DNA of 64,000 bases from contig NZ_AUDS01000009.1 in assembly GCF_000425585.1 (NCBI RefSeq), positions 27,708 to 91,707 on the forward strand. Reading direction: 5' to 3'. The position numbers and the translations under genes are program-made. Origin of the DNA: Terrimonas ferruginea DSM 30193. GTDB lineage: Bacteria; Bacteroidota; Bacteroidia; Chitinophagales; Chitinophagaceae. Under the pieces are notes generated by a model, which saw only the letters and a program-made list of their open reading frames with translations, did no database searches and was not told the origin of the DNA. Shown here in pieces: positions 1-7,821 of the stretch; position 1 is the stretch's first letter; each line of letters opens with the position of its first letter.

Positions 1-148
1 AGTAGTAAGTAGTAAGTAGTAAGTAGTAAGTAATAAGTAATAAGTATCTGGTGATAACTGCCTTATTGACTATTGACTATTGACCATTCACTATTGACCA
101 TTCACTATTGACCATTCACCATTGACCATTGACGATTGACCATTCACC
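1..148 (+). repeat. Composite heptamer repeat element R1 (start cut by window)
   Basis: Bases 1-47 are tandem copies of a 7-bp unit TAAGTAG or TAAGTAA. After a short non-repeat stretch, bases about 64-147 are about ten copies of a second 7-bp unit, TTGACCA, TTCACTA or TTGACGA (consensus TTSACNA). The element continues beyond the left edge of the window. The last TTGAC units run into the promoter of the yajQ gene. Same unit order as the other elements described here. Confidence 0.9.
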
Positions 149-158
149 CCTACCTTTG
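129..158 (+). promoter_or_regulatory. Candidate yajQ promoter, -33 box inside the heptamer array
   Basis: TACCTTTG at 151-158 matches the Bacteroidota -7 consensus TAnnTTTG. A TTGAC at 129-133 lies 19 bases upstream, the expected -33 spacing, and is itself one unit of the heptamer array. The predicted transcript would start about 10 bases before the ATG. Motif match only. Confidence 0.55.
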
Positions 159-173
159 TACGAAATTCTTGTT

Positions 174-665
174 ATGCCATCTTTCGATATTGTCAGCAAA
201 GTAGATGCCCAGGCGCTGGATAACGCCGTTAACGTGGTAACCAAGGAAATCGGTAACCGCTTTGACTTTAAGGGGTCACACGTGGTGATCGACCTGGATA
301 AGAAAACATACGTGATCAAACTGGAAACAGATGACGACATGAAAATGCGTCAACTGCTGGACGTGCTTGTAAGCCGTTCCCACAAGCAGGGAATTGCACC
401 CGAAGCTTTCGATCTGTCGAAAGAAGGCGGCGTAAGCGGCAAGGTTTGGAAAAAAGAAGTAACCGTGCGCAACGGCCTGAAACAGGAAGATGCCAAAAAA
501 GTAGTAAAACTGATCAAGGACAGCGGCCTGAAAGTGCAGGCATCCATCAATGATGATTTGGTACGTGTTACCGGCAAAAAAATCGACGACCTGCAGGAAG
601 TGATCCAGGCCTCCAAAGGGTGGGACCTCGGGGTGCCGCTGCAATACGAGAATATGCGTTCATAA
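174..665 (+). CDS. yajQ: YajQ-family nucleotide-binding protein
   Basis: 163 residues, the normal size of the UPF0234/YajQ family, small cytoplasmic proteins with two ferredoxin-like domains. Some members bind cyclic di-GMP, others were reported to bind nucleic acid or GTP; the ligand here cannot be told from sequence. The start MPSFDIVSKVDAQ is the canonical family N-terminus. An upstream in-frame GTG/ATG-like extension of 15 residues would be translated from repeat DNA and is rejected. Family landmarks include NRFDFKGS near residue 38 and the C-terminal LGVPLQYENMR. It stands alone, with its own promoter at 151-158. Confidence 0.93.
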   Translation: MPSFDIVSKVDAQALDNAVNVVTKEIGNRFDFKGSHVVIDLDKKTYVIKLETDDDMKMRQLLDVLVSRSHKQGIAPEAFDLSKEGGVSGKVWKKEVTVRNGLKQEDAKKVVKLIKDSGLKVQASINDDLVRVTGKKIDDLQEVIQASKGWDLGVPLQYENMRS

Positions 666-811
666 CATGTGCGAAACCCCCTGTTTTCGGGCCTTTCCGG
701 TGGATAACGAGGTGCAGAACAGGTGCAAAACGGGAGGGGTGAAAATTTGGAAAACGCAAATAGAACAACGTATCTTAGAAGTAATATTTGCAGAGATAAT
801 GATAAGGAAAA

Positions 812-958
812 ATGAGATCTTCGGCTGATACGGAAACGGGTAAGCAGAAATCTCAGGAAAAACCATCAGAATGCTGCAAGCAGGAGAACCGCTCAGGCGG
901 TAATCCAAAAAGCATCGGGTTAAATGTCTACGGAGACTTATGTCAACGAAAACAATAA
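812..958 (+). CDS. Candidate small protein, 48 residues, unknown
   Basis: An ATG frame of 48 codons, very hydrophilic (many K, Q, E, S), with an adjacent Cys-Cys pair at residues 21-22 and a third Cys near the end. No signal peptide, membrane segment or recognised domain. The upstream bases contain AATATTTG at 783-790, one mismatch from the TAnnTTTG box. It may be chance; only comparison with related genomes would tell. Confidence 0.2.
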   Translation: MRSSADTETGKQKSQEKPSECCKQENRSGGNPKSIGLNVYGDLCQRKQ

Positions 959-1047
959 CTTGGTGCTTTTTTGTTTATAATCCAGTGTGTTATAAAAGGT
1001 TTAATGGAAAACAGACCAATAAACGCCACTTCTTCCCTATATTTTCC

Positions 1048-1055
1048 TACCTTTG
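1048..1055 (+). promoter_or_regulatory. Candidate rpmE2 -7 promoter box
   Basis: TACCTTTG is an exact TAnnTTTG match, 59 bases before the rpmE2 ATG. No clear -33 TTTG is visible at the expected distance. Confidence 0.5.
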
Positions 1056-1114
1056 CCCTCCAAATTAAATCATCAATACGGCAAAATCCGTATTGCCTTA
1101 AAAATCATAGAATT

Positions 1115-1366
1115 ATGAAAAAAGGACTCCACCCGGAACAATACCGGTTAGTTATTTTCAAAGACATGAGTAACAACACCGCGTTCCTGAGCCGGTCTAC
1201 TGCTTACTCCAAAGAAACCCAGAAGTGGGAAGATGGTAACGAATACCCGGTTATTAAACTGGAGATTTCCAACACGTCTCACCCTTTCTTCACTGGTAAG
1301 AACGTATTGGTTGACACCGCAGGACGTATCGACAAGTACAAGAAGAAATACGCCAAAAAAGCATAA
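1115..1366 (+). CDS. rpmE2: 50S ribosomal protein L31, type B
   Basis: 83 residues beginning [17 protein letters not shown], the typical type B L31 N-terminus. It lacks the CxxC zinc pair of type A L31, so this is the zinc-independent form, which in many bacteria substitutes for the zinc form. The SHPFFTGKN motif (about residues 55-63) and basic tail KKKYAKKA are characteristic. It is a single-gene transcription unit, with a -7 box at 1048-1055 and an intrinsic terminator at 1428-1460. A longer in-frame start at 971 is rejected because it would run through the promoter. Confidence 0.95.
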   Translation: MKKGLHPEQYRLVIFKDMSNNTAFLSRSTAYSKETQKWEDGNEYPVIKLEISNTSHPFFTGKNVLVDTAGRIDKYKKKYAKKA

Positions 1367-1427
1367 TATTACTGATGGATTCAGCTTTTTGCTTAGGCAA
1401 AGAGTTTGTTTTTCATGGCTATACTTT

Positions 1428-1460
1428 AACCCCGGAGATTCCTCTTCGGGGTTTTTCTTT
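1428..1460 (+). terminator. Intrinsic terminator of rpmE2
   Basis: Hairpin of 11 bp (one G-T pair) with a TTCC loop: arms 1428-1438 and 1443-1453, followed by a T-rich tract to 1460. Confidence 0.85.
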
Positions 1461-1527
1461 TCCTGCATTCTTACACCGAACATCCGTTCCGTGATCATTT
1501 GTTATCTTCCGCTCTCAATTAGTTCCC

Positions 1528-2709
1528 ATGGACAAAATACTGTTTACGGAAGAATTTTGCCGGCCGGAGAATCTCTATCCCTTTACACTCACGCGCCAAT
1601 TACAGGATATCCGCGTCGGGATATTGACGATCCGTGAAAAATGGGAAAAGGCTTTGGGATTGCCATCCTTCGATAAAAAAGAAGACGATTACAAAGACCT
1701 TGTATTGGCCCGCGATCTGGCAGAAGCTACCGCCGACGGTCCCTGTTACCTGGTCCACGGCAACATCTTGCCAACACCTGCACTCATCGCCGCCGTTAAG
1801 GTGTTACAGGAAGGCGAATGCCTCATGAGCCGCGAAAATGAATCACTCGTATTCCGCATTTCCGCCGGACAAATAACCGGCACACACAAAGTGCAGGTTG
1901 ATAAAGTGACCTATTTCAAAGAAGCCCTGCTCGTTATCCGTTATCCCTGGGATATTTTTCAATTGAACGATCAGGCCATCCGCCTCGATATCGATACACT
2001 TACCGGCGAGCGGACTTCACAGCCCTTACCCGATAATTGCCGGCATAGCGGAAATGAAAAATTATTCATTGAAAAAGGCGCGCGCATCAGTCATGCTATT
2101 TTCAATACAGCCACAGGGCCCATCTATATCGGCGAAGATGCCGAGATCATGGAAGGTGCCATTATCCGCGGACCCTTTGCCGCAGGTAAATCTTCCTGCG
2201 TAAAGATGGGTGCAAAAATTTACGGCGCCACCAGCATCGGTCCCTATTGTATTGCCGCGGGTGAGATCAAGAACAGTGTGCTCATGGGTTATTCCAACAA
2301 AGCGCATGACGGTTACCTCGGTGATTCGGTGATCGGGGAGTGGTGCAATTTAGGCGCCGGTACCACCAACAGTAATCTCAAGAATACCGCCGGTATCGTA
2401 AAAGTATGGACACTGGCCGGGCTTGCGGCAGCAGGACGCAAATGCGGCGTGCTGATGGGCGACTATTCACGCACGGCCATCAACACCAGTATCAATACCG
2501 GTACGGTGATCGGTACCGCGTGCAATGTATTTGGCGCGGGACTCACACCGCGTTATGTACCTTCCTTCTCGTGGGGAAGCGACGGAGTGGAACGCTGTGA
2601 TTTTGAAAAAGCTCTCTTGGCCATCGACAACTGGAAACAACTGAAAGGCGCATCGCTGCAGGACACCGAACAGGTGGTGTTGCAGTATGTGTACAATCAT
2701 TTATATTAA
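1528..2709 (+). CDS. GlmU-like putative sugar nucleotidyltransferase
   Basis: 393 residues. The family is Bacteroidota-typical and related to GlmU (UDP-GlcNAc diphosphorylase / glucosamine-1-phosphate acetyltransferase). The N-terminal half (about 1-190) is a diverged nucleotidyltransferase-like region. The C-terminal half (about 200-345) has the hexapeptide periodicity of a left-handed beta-helix (for example MEGAIIRGPFAAG, CNLGAGTTNSNLKN). Probable role: nucleotide-sugar supply for cell wall or surface glycans. Activity is not provable from sequence. It lies 42 bases upstream of tpiA, same strand, so possibly cotranscribed. It starts at the ATG of MDKILFTEEFCRPENLYPFTLTR, a conserved start in this family. 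Confidence 0.82.
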   Translation: MDKILFTEEFCRPENLYPFTLTRQLQDIRVGILTIREKWEKALGLPSFDKKEDDYKDLVLARDLAEATADGPCYLVHGNILPTPALIAAVKVLQEGECLMSRENESLVFRISAGQITGTHKVQVDKVTYFKEALLVIRYPWDIFQLNDQAIRLDIDTLTGERTSQPLPDNCRHSGNEKLFIEKGARISHAIFNTATGPIYIGEDAEIMEGAIIRGPFAAGKSSCVKMGAKIYGATSIGPYCIAAGEIKNSVLMGYSNKAHDGYLGDSVIGEWCNLGAGTTNSNLKNTAGIVKVWTLAGLAAAGRKCGVLMGDYSRTAINTSINTGTVIGTACNVFGAGLTPRYVPSFSWGSDGVERCDFEKALLAIDNWKQLKGASLQDTEQVVLQYVYNHLY

Positions 2710-2751
2710 CCCGTCCCGCCGTAGTGGCGGAGACTTAATGTTATCTGAAAA

Positions 2752-3513
2752 ATGAGAAAGCAAATTGCCGCTGCTAACTGGAAGATGAACCTCAGCTATG
2801 CGGAAGGAGAAAAACTGATCGATGAATTATTGGCCGCCGGTATCAGCCTGGCTGATCATCAGCAGGTAGTGCTGGCCGTTCCATTTCCCTACCTCACCAT
2901 GGCCCGCGACCGCGTAGCCGGACAAAAAAATTACAGCGTTGCTGCGCAAAACTGTTCACAACATGAGTCAGGTGCTTATACCGGTGATACTTCAGCCGCC
3001 ATGCTGGCTTCTATCCGGGTGCCATACTGCGTGATCGGTCATAGCGAACGCCGCGAATATTTTCATGAATCAAATGAAGAACTTGCCCGTAAAACAGACC
3101 GCAGCTTTGCCCACAGCATCACGCCAATCTTCTGTTGCGGCGAACCGCTTGAGATCCGTGAAGCCGGCACACAGAATGATTATGTAGCGCAACAGCTCAG
3201 TGAATCGCTGTTTCATTTGTCGGCCGAACAACTGACGCAACTGGTGATCGCTTACGAACCTATCTGGGCAATCGGTACCGGCAAAACCGCTTCCACGGAG
3301 CAGGCACAGGAGATGCATGCGCACCTGCGTGCTGTACTGGCAAAGCAATACGGTGCGGCGATCGCTGATCAGGTGCCCATCCTGTATGGCGGAAGTGTAA
3401 AAGCCGGCAATGCAGCCGAACTCTTCGCTTCGCCCGATGTGGATGGCGGACTGGTAGGTGGTGCTTCGCTGGTAGCGGCAGACTTTGCAGCTATCATCCG
3501 TGCGTTGAAATAA
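2752..3513 (+). CDS. tpiA: Triosephosphate isomerase
   Basis: 253 residues, standard length for this homodimeric TIM barrel that interconverts dihydroxyacetone phosphate and glyceraldehyde-3-phosphate in glycolysis. All catalytic landmarks are present: AANWKMN (Asn/Lys, about residues 8-14), IGHSERR with the electrophilic His (about 89-95), and YEPIWAIGTGKTA with the catalytic Glu and the flexible loop (about 165-177). Phosphate-binding YGGSVKAGN lies near 207. It shares its strand with the GlmU-like gene and a downstream membrane protein. Confidence 0.97.
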   Translation: MRKQIAAANWKMNLSYAEGEKLIDELLAAGISLADHQQVVLAVPFPYLTMARDRVAGQKNYSVAAQNCSQHESGAYTGDTSAAMLASIRVPYCVIGHSERREYFHESNEELARKTDRSFAHSITPIFCCGEPLEIREAGTQNDYVAQQLSESLFHLSAEQLTQLVIAYEPIWAIGTGKTASTEQAQEMHAHLRAVLAKQYGAAIADQVPILYGGSVKAGNAAELFASPDVDGGLVGGASLVAADFAAIIRALK

Positions 3514-3537
3514 TCATCACGCCCAATTAACATATGC

Positions 3538-3981
3538 GTGGAACAGGAACCGTATTATATCGTGATCACGCGCAAGAACCAGGTGCTGCTCAGCTTCCTG
3601 AAGATTCGCGTGGTGATCGATAAAAAACAGATCTGGCCACTGGCCGACTGTAACCCGGTGGTCATCACGCTGGCAGAGAATGACCTGCAATTATCGGCTA
3701 CCGACGGATTTCATTTTTCACGGCCGCTTACCTTACACTATCCAAAGGAGGGAACTTATTTCCGGTTGAAAATCGTTTGCGCGATCGATGACCGCTCTTT
3801 ACTGACCGGCGCATCGATATTGGTAGTAAGTTACCTCCTTGGCTTTTATACGGGCTTTCTTTTACTGAAGATCATCAGCTTCCTGCCGCTTATTTATTTC
3901 CTGCTTTACTACTACGTAAACCGCCGTGATTTTATCCAGGTAAAACAAGACCGGCCGAGAGCCGGGTTATTGAAAAAGTGA
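3538..3981 (+). CDS. Small membrane protein of unknown function
   Basis: 147 residues, not recognised. The first 90 or so residues are soluble and beta-rich. They are followed by two hydrophobic segments (about 92-112 and 113-128) and a short basic tail, suggesting an inner-membrane protein with a cytoplasmic or periplasmic N-domain. The only supported start is GTG at 3538: an ATG four bases upstream (3534) is in another frame that stops after about 30 codons. It begins 24 bases after tpiA and is probably in the same transcript. Its 3' end overlaps the convergent glycosyltransferase gene by 15 bases. Confidence 0.65.
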   Translation: MEQEPYYIVITRKNQVLLSFLKIRVVIDKKQIWPLADCNPVVITLAENDLQLSATDGFHFSRPLTLHYPKEGTYFRLKIVCAIDDRSLLTGASILVVSYLLGFYTGFLLLKIISFLPLIYFLLYYYVNRRDFIQVKQDRPRAGLLKK

Positions 3982-5082
3982 GGGAACGCGCGCGCGGATG
4001 TTTTCAATCGTATAGTATTGTGCGCCGGCTAATGCAGCGGCATTGTGTTGTGCCAGATCTGCCGTTGATAATTTTTCCAATAAATCCTGCGGACTGCGGT
4101 AACGGATGGCAGCTTGTTCCAGCGCCCGGTCCACATGGATGTTGGCGGGTAACAAAAATGGTTTTGCATGCCGGATCACGTCGCCGATATTACCGGAACA
4201 AATCGTTTCCCCGTAAGTTTCCTGTACGCCATCATGGATGATGGTGTCGTGTTGCAATGGCAGCCACAACAGATGTGATTGCTGCAGGTATTTATCAAAA
4301 AGCGGCTGATCGATCAGGGACTCGCCAAAATAACGTAACCGGCCATTGTCCGGGTAGGCTTCACACCACGCTTTCACCTGCCGCCCATGTTCCGGATGAA
4401 ATCTTCCCAGCAACATGACCGCAATATCAACTTTCTGGTCATCCGCCAGGCGAAGCAATTCAAACACCTGCCGGTAGTCGCGGCGTCTTTCATCTACCGA
4501 ACCGGGCACAACTATTCTTATCGATTCGTTTGCGGGTAAAGGAAGTGGCTGATAATTTTCTTTTTCGAAAAATCCTCCCGGTACATGATATACTTCCTTT
4601 GATCCGGATAATTTGCTGCGAAGATTTTCAGCCAGTCGTTCGCCCAGTACAATGAACGAATCTGCCTGCCTGATCAACGAATGTTTGCCAAGATACCGTA
4701 CCATGCGACGCAGGCTGGGCGCAGGTTTCCAGGTGAAATAGCTGTTGAGGTCATGCACGATCATCGTCGTTTTTGTATTCAGTTTTTTAATGCCATTGGC
4801 ATAAAGAATGAAATTGTCGTTGATGGTACTGAAGCAAACGAGATCGAATGGTTGAGATTGGAGATGATCAAAAATGCGGGAGATGAATGCACGGTTACTC
4901 TCTGTTTCCGGACGCACAACCCAGGTAAGTTGGTTGGTCTTTTCCCCGGCTAAAAATTGCAATTGCCGTAAAGAAGACGCGTCGATAAAAACAGTGAGGT
5001 GGTGATGCCCGTTGTCGAACAGCCGCAGCAGCGTATAAGTGACCTCAAAGTGCCCTGATTCGATGATCGCGATTCGCTTCAT
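3967..5082 (-). CDS. Glycosyltransferase, GT-B fold (GT4-like)
   Basis: 371 residues with a two-lobed GT-B pattern. The N-lobe starts MKRIAIIESGHFEVTYTLLRLF and contains a DLVCFSTINDNF strand. The C-lobe has the RIVVPGSVDERRRDY nucleotide-binding region (near residue 190) and a late acidic/Gly stretch, TYGETICSGNIGDVIRHAKP (about 288-307). Probably transfers a sugar to a lipid-linked or surface glycan in the cytoplasm; donor and acceptor unknown. Neighbours (methyltransferase, flippase, second glycosyltransferase) support a polysaccharide role. It ends inside the 3' end of the convergent membrane-protein gene. Confidence 0.72.
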   Translation of the reverse strand: MKRIAIIESGHFEVTYTLLRLFDNGHHHLTVFIDASSLRQLQFLAGEKTNQLTWVVRPETESNRAFISRIFDHLQSQPFDLVCFSTINDNFILYANGIKKLNTKTTMIVHDLNSYFTWKPAPSLRRMVRYLGKHSLIRQADSFIVLGERLAENLRSKLSGSKEVYHVPGGFFEKENYQPLPLPANESIRIVVPGSVDERRRDYRQVFELLRLADDQKVDIAVMLLGRFHPEHGRQVKAWCEAYPDNGRLRYFGESLIDQPLFDKYLQQSHLLWLPLQHDTIIHDGVQETYGETICSGNIGDVIRHAKPFLLPANIHVDRALEQAAIRYRSPQDLLEKLSTADLAQHNAAALAGAQYYTIENIRARVPSLFQ

Positions 5083-5089
5083 TAGTTAA

Positions 5090-5221
5090 AAAGTCAAAAG
5101 GTGAGTGGTCAATAGTCAATAAGGCAATCAGTCACCACATACTTACCGCCGGCAGCGGCGGGTTTTCACGCAAAGCTGCATAAGTAGCAAAGGTGCCAAG
5201 CTTTTACCGGCTGTTTTAACC
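5090..5221. repeat. Degenerate composite repeat element R2
   Basis: Contains a few TNGTSAA heptamers (5108-5127), a GC-rich hairpin CCGCC...GGCGG (5147-5162), and one copy (about 5162-5222) of the module that also lies inside element R3. The module's final bases, read on the minus strand as AAGGTTAAAACAGCCG, recur in element R6 near 27913. Confidence 0.7.
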
Positions 5222-6280
5222 TTACACCTTCCGCCTTTTTCCGGTAATATTGAAACCAAAGATATTACTTGTGGTAACGCGGGTGTGGTAAAAGTTTTGC
5301 TGGTCAAACCAGCTCATTGCTTCTTCGTGCGTGTGTTCCCAGCGGAATTCGGGTGTGAACTGGTCGAGAATATCAATCATCAGTTCGCGTGCCGGTTGCT
5401 TATTGCCTTTGATACGTTTGACTACAAAAGCAAAAGGGAACAAGATCCACCTGCAGATCCAATACAAGAGCGGAAGCGGTAGCCTGGTTAATATTTTTCT
5501 CAACAACAAAATGAAACGATGGCCGGCGTTATTACGCGGATGGTAGAGCCAAACGCTGAGTTTCCCGTCTTCTTTTACACAGGGTACGAGACAATTGAAT
5601 GAATGTTTTGTGTTGTTGGTATGAATGAGCACACCGCTGCAATGAACGATATCGAAGGCTTCGGATGCCACGGGTGGAAACTGTACGTCACCCTGTATGA
5701 ACAAAGCATTTGCTTCGGTATTTTCGTTAAAAGCCTGCTCCACGCTGCGGCTGAAATCCATTCCCAATACCGTAGCGCCATTTGCCGCGATCAGTTGGTT
5801 CAATTGTCCGTTTCCACAGCCGGCATCGAAGATCAGCTTGCCGTTGATTGATGTAGCCGTTTCATCCGTTTCGGTCAGGAACCGTTCGAACATCTGCGGC
5901 TTATCGGCTTCCCAGGTCCGGTCCTGCTGGTAGTCGAACTGTTTCCATTCGTAGGCAAAACTCTTTTTGGTGCGGTCGTTCTTCTGCTGAACGGACGCCA
6001 GTAACAAGCTATTTTTGGTTACCAGTACATCGCGTCGTTGCGAAAAATCGGGGAGATGGGTTGACAAAAAATCATTGTAATCGATCACTGCTTCCACGAT
6101 GAGCCGCGGTATACCGTCGATAACCGGATAGAACCATTCCGAATCGCTGAAGAGAATACCATCTTTGATGATGGTTGTTTCCGCACCGTTATAAACTTTT
6201 TTCCCATACCGGATAACCTCCAGCCGCAAGGGACTGCGGCTTACCGGACAACGCAACAAAGGGATCAGCAATTCGGTCAT
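5222..6280 (-). CDS. SAM-dependent methyltransferase with Trm112-like N-domain
   Basis: 352 residues. Residues about 1-65 resemble a Trm112/zinc-ribbon-like lead domain (LLIPLLRCPVSRSPL, later FYPVIDGIPRLI). Residues about 145-260 form a class I methyltransferase core with FDAGCGNGQLNQLIA as the SAM-binding loop and a following acidic MDFS strand end. The C-terminal part has a hydrophobic basic region (about 265-300) that may touch the membrane. Such fusions are common in O-antigen and sugar-modification loci. Substrate unknown. It is divergent from the flippase gene and apparently shares a bidirectional promoter region. Confidence 0.75.
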   Translation of the reverse strand: MTELLIPLLRCPVSRSPLRLEVIRYGKKVYNGAETTIIKDGILFSDSEWFYPVIDGIPRLIVEAVIDYNDFLSTHLPDFSQRRDVLVTKNSLLLASVQQKNDRTKKSFAYEWKQFDYQQDRTWEADKPQMFERFLTETDETATSINGKLIFDAGCGNGQLNQLIAANGATVLGMDFSRSVEQAFNENTEANALFIQGDVQFPPVASEAFDIVHCSGVLIHTNNTKHSFNCLVPCVKEDGKLSVWLYHPRNNAGHRFILLLRKILTRLPLPLLYWICRWILFPFAFVVKRIKGNKQPARELMIDILDQFTPEFRWEHTHEEAMSWFDQQNFYHTRVTTSNIFGFNITGKRRKV

Positions 6281-6305
6281 CGGACGAATATAGGGTTGTT
6301 TTGAT

Positions 6306-6322
6306 CAAATATAGTAAGTTTG
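6306..6322. promoter_or_regulatory. Back-to-back -7 boxes of the methyltransferase/flippase divergent pair
   Basis: Minus strand 6313-6306 reads TATATTTG and plus strand 6315-6322 reads TAAGTTTG, both exact TAnnTTTG matches only one base apart. They point at the methyltransferase start (6280) and at a flippase TTG start (6355). Confidence 0.5.
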
Positions 6323-6354
6323 TAAAGCCCGCTAACTCACTATTTTGTAAGCCT

Positions 6355-7821
6355 TTGGCAACGATCAAACGAAATCTTCTTTACAACTTCCTGCTTTCCG
6401 TCAGCCAGGTATTATTCCCGCTGCTGTCGATCCCGTATGTGGCAAGGGTATTGGATCCCGAAGGTGTGGGGCGTGTGGCCTTCATCGATTCGTTCAGTTA
6501 TTATTTTGTAGTGATGGCCGAACTCGGCATTACCGTATACGGCATCCGTGAAGTAGTGAAGCTGCGCGACGAACCCGAACGGCTTAAACGATTGGTAAAA
6601 GAGTTGATGGGACTACGGGTAATCTCTTCCTCCCTGGTGATGCTATTGTATGCAATCATGATGTGGTTGCTATGGGATCGTATTGCCGACTGGCGGCTGC
6701 TCGGATTTTCAGTGACTTTTTTGCTGATCAACTTCCTGGCCTGCGACTGGTATTTTATGGGAATGGAGCGGTTCGGGTTCATTACCATTCGTTCGATATC
6801 GGTGCGGATACTCGGTTTGATCGCTTTGTTTGTGTTGGTAAAAAATACGGATGATTTTGCTACGTATTATGCTGTGATGGTTTTATCTGCGGTGGCGATC
6901 GGTATATGGAACTATGGCGTGATGGTCAGAGAGCAGGGTGGAGGATTTCTGTTTACGGGATTAAAAGCACACCTGAAAAAGCTCTGGGTCATTTACCTGA
7001 TCGGCTTATTGTATAGTATCCCCTTGATGCTGGACAATGTATTGCTGCGGCTGGCCAGTGTGGCGGCAGCTGTGGGATTTTATACTTTTCCTGCACGGCT
7101 CGTGCGCATCAGCAGCAATTTGCTGACGGATTCCTTCCTGGTGTTTCTGCCGCGCGTAACTTATCACGATCACCGGCAGGAAGCGGTAGCAGTGCAGGAA
7201 CGGTTGTTGCAGAACAGCCGCCTGGTGGTATTGCTTTCGGTACCGATGGGCGCGGGCATTTATTTGTTGTCGGATCAACTGGCCGCTGCGTATCTCGGTG
7301 ATAAATTTCTTCCTGTTGCCGCTAATCTTCGCTGGCTGGCCGTATTTCCTTTTCTCAAAGGCATGGCCTTGTTTCTCAGTAATCCTGTATTGATGGCACG
7401 CCACCAGGAAAAATCCTACCTGCGCAACCTGGCGGTGAGCAGCACCTGTTATATTCCGCTGGCGTTGTTGTTGTCGGTTTATTATGCTGATGCCGGCGCC
7501 TGTATGGCTTTGGTAGCTGCTGAATTGATCTTGCTGTTACTAAACCTGCTATCCGTACGCAGGCTTTTCCCGGGGCTGCGGATTTTCGACTGGCGTTTGT
7601 TTGCCGAAGCGTTGTTCCTTTCGGCTTTGTTTATTTTAATCGTTTTTGGGATTAAGAATATAGTCCATGATGCTATACCGGTATTATTGACAACGATACC
7701 GGTATGCATAGCCGTTTATTTTTTATTATTTATCTATGTATTGAAAAATCCATTTGCACAGCAGTTGTGGGCTGGCATAAACGGATTATTGAAACGCCGC
7801 AGGCATACCAATGAAGCATAA
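6355..7821 (+). CDS. Polysaccharide flippase, Wzx/RfbX (MATE-like) family
   Basis: About 488 residues and some 12-14 hydrophobic helices, typical of oligosaccharide flippases that move lipid-linked repeat units across the inner membrane. The conserved N-terminus NLLYNFLLSVSQVLFPLLSIPYVARVLDPEGVGRV is a family hallmark. No ATG lies near the start. I prefer TTG at 6355 (LATIKRN...) over TTG at 6301 because 6301-6354 overlaps the predicted -7 box and adds 18 residues not expected in the family. Its last 11 bases overlap the next glycosyltransferase gene, so the two are translationally linked. Confidence 0.85.
   Translation: MATIKRNLLYNFLLSVSQVLFPLLSIPYVARVLDPEGVGRVAFIDSFSYYFVVMAELGITVYGIREVVKLRDEPERLKRLVKELMGLRVISSSLVMLLYAIMMWLLWDRIADWRLLGFSVTFLLINFLACDWYFMGMERFGFITIRSISVRILGLIALFVLVKNTDDFATYYAVMVLSAVAIGIWNYGVMVREQGGGFLFTGLKAHLKKLWVIYLIGLLYSIPLMLDNVLLRLASVAAAVGFYTFPARLVRISSNLLTDSFLVFLPRVTYHDHRQEAVAVQERLLQNSRLVVLLSVPMGAGIYLLSDQLAAAYLGDKFLPVAANLRWLAVFPFLKGMALFLSNPVLMARHQEKSYLRNLAVSSTCYIPLALLLSVYYADAGACMALVAAELILLLLNLLSVRRLFPGLRIFDWRLFAEALFLSALFILIVFGIKNIVHDAIPVLLTTIPVCIAVYFLLFIYVLKNPFAQQLWAGINGLLKRRRHTNEA

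Larger units (their letters stand above)
666..1114. other. 449-bp gap between yajQ and rpmE2
   Basis: No recognisable gene. It contains one plausible small reading frame (812-958, listed separately) and the rpmE2 promoter. I looked for tRNA, SRP RNA and tmRNA signatures by eye and saw none, though a diverged small RNA cannot be excluded. Confidence 0.5.

Noticed and set aside
971-1114. N-terminal extension of ribosomal protein L31
   Set aside because: It would include the TACCTTTG promoter box and adds residues not found in the family.
5083-5221. Possible small RNA gene
   Set aside because: The region is explained by heptamer units and a repeat module; no promoter and terminator pair flanks a defined RNA.
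6301-6354. Alternative start of the flippase at TTG 6301
   Set aside because: The added 18 codons contain the predicted -7 box and do not fit the family N-terminus.
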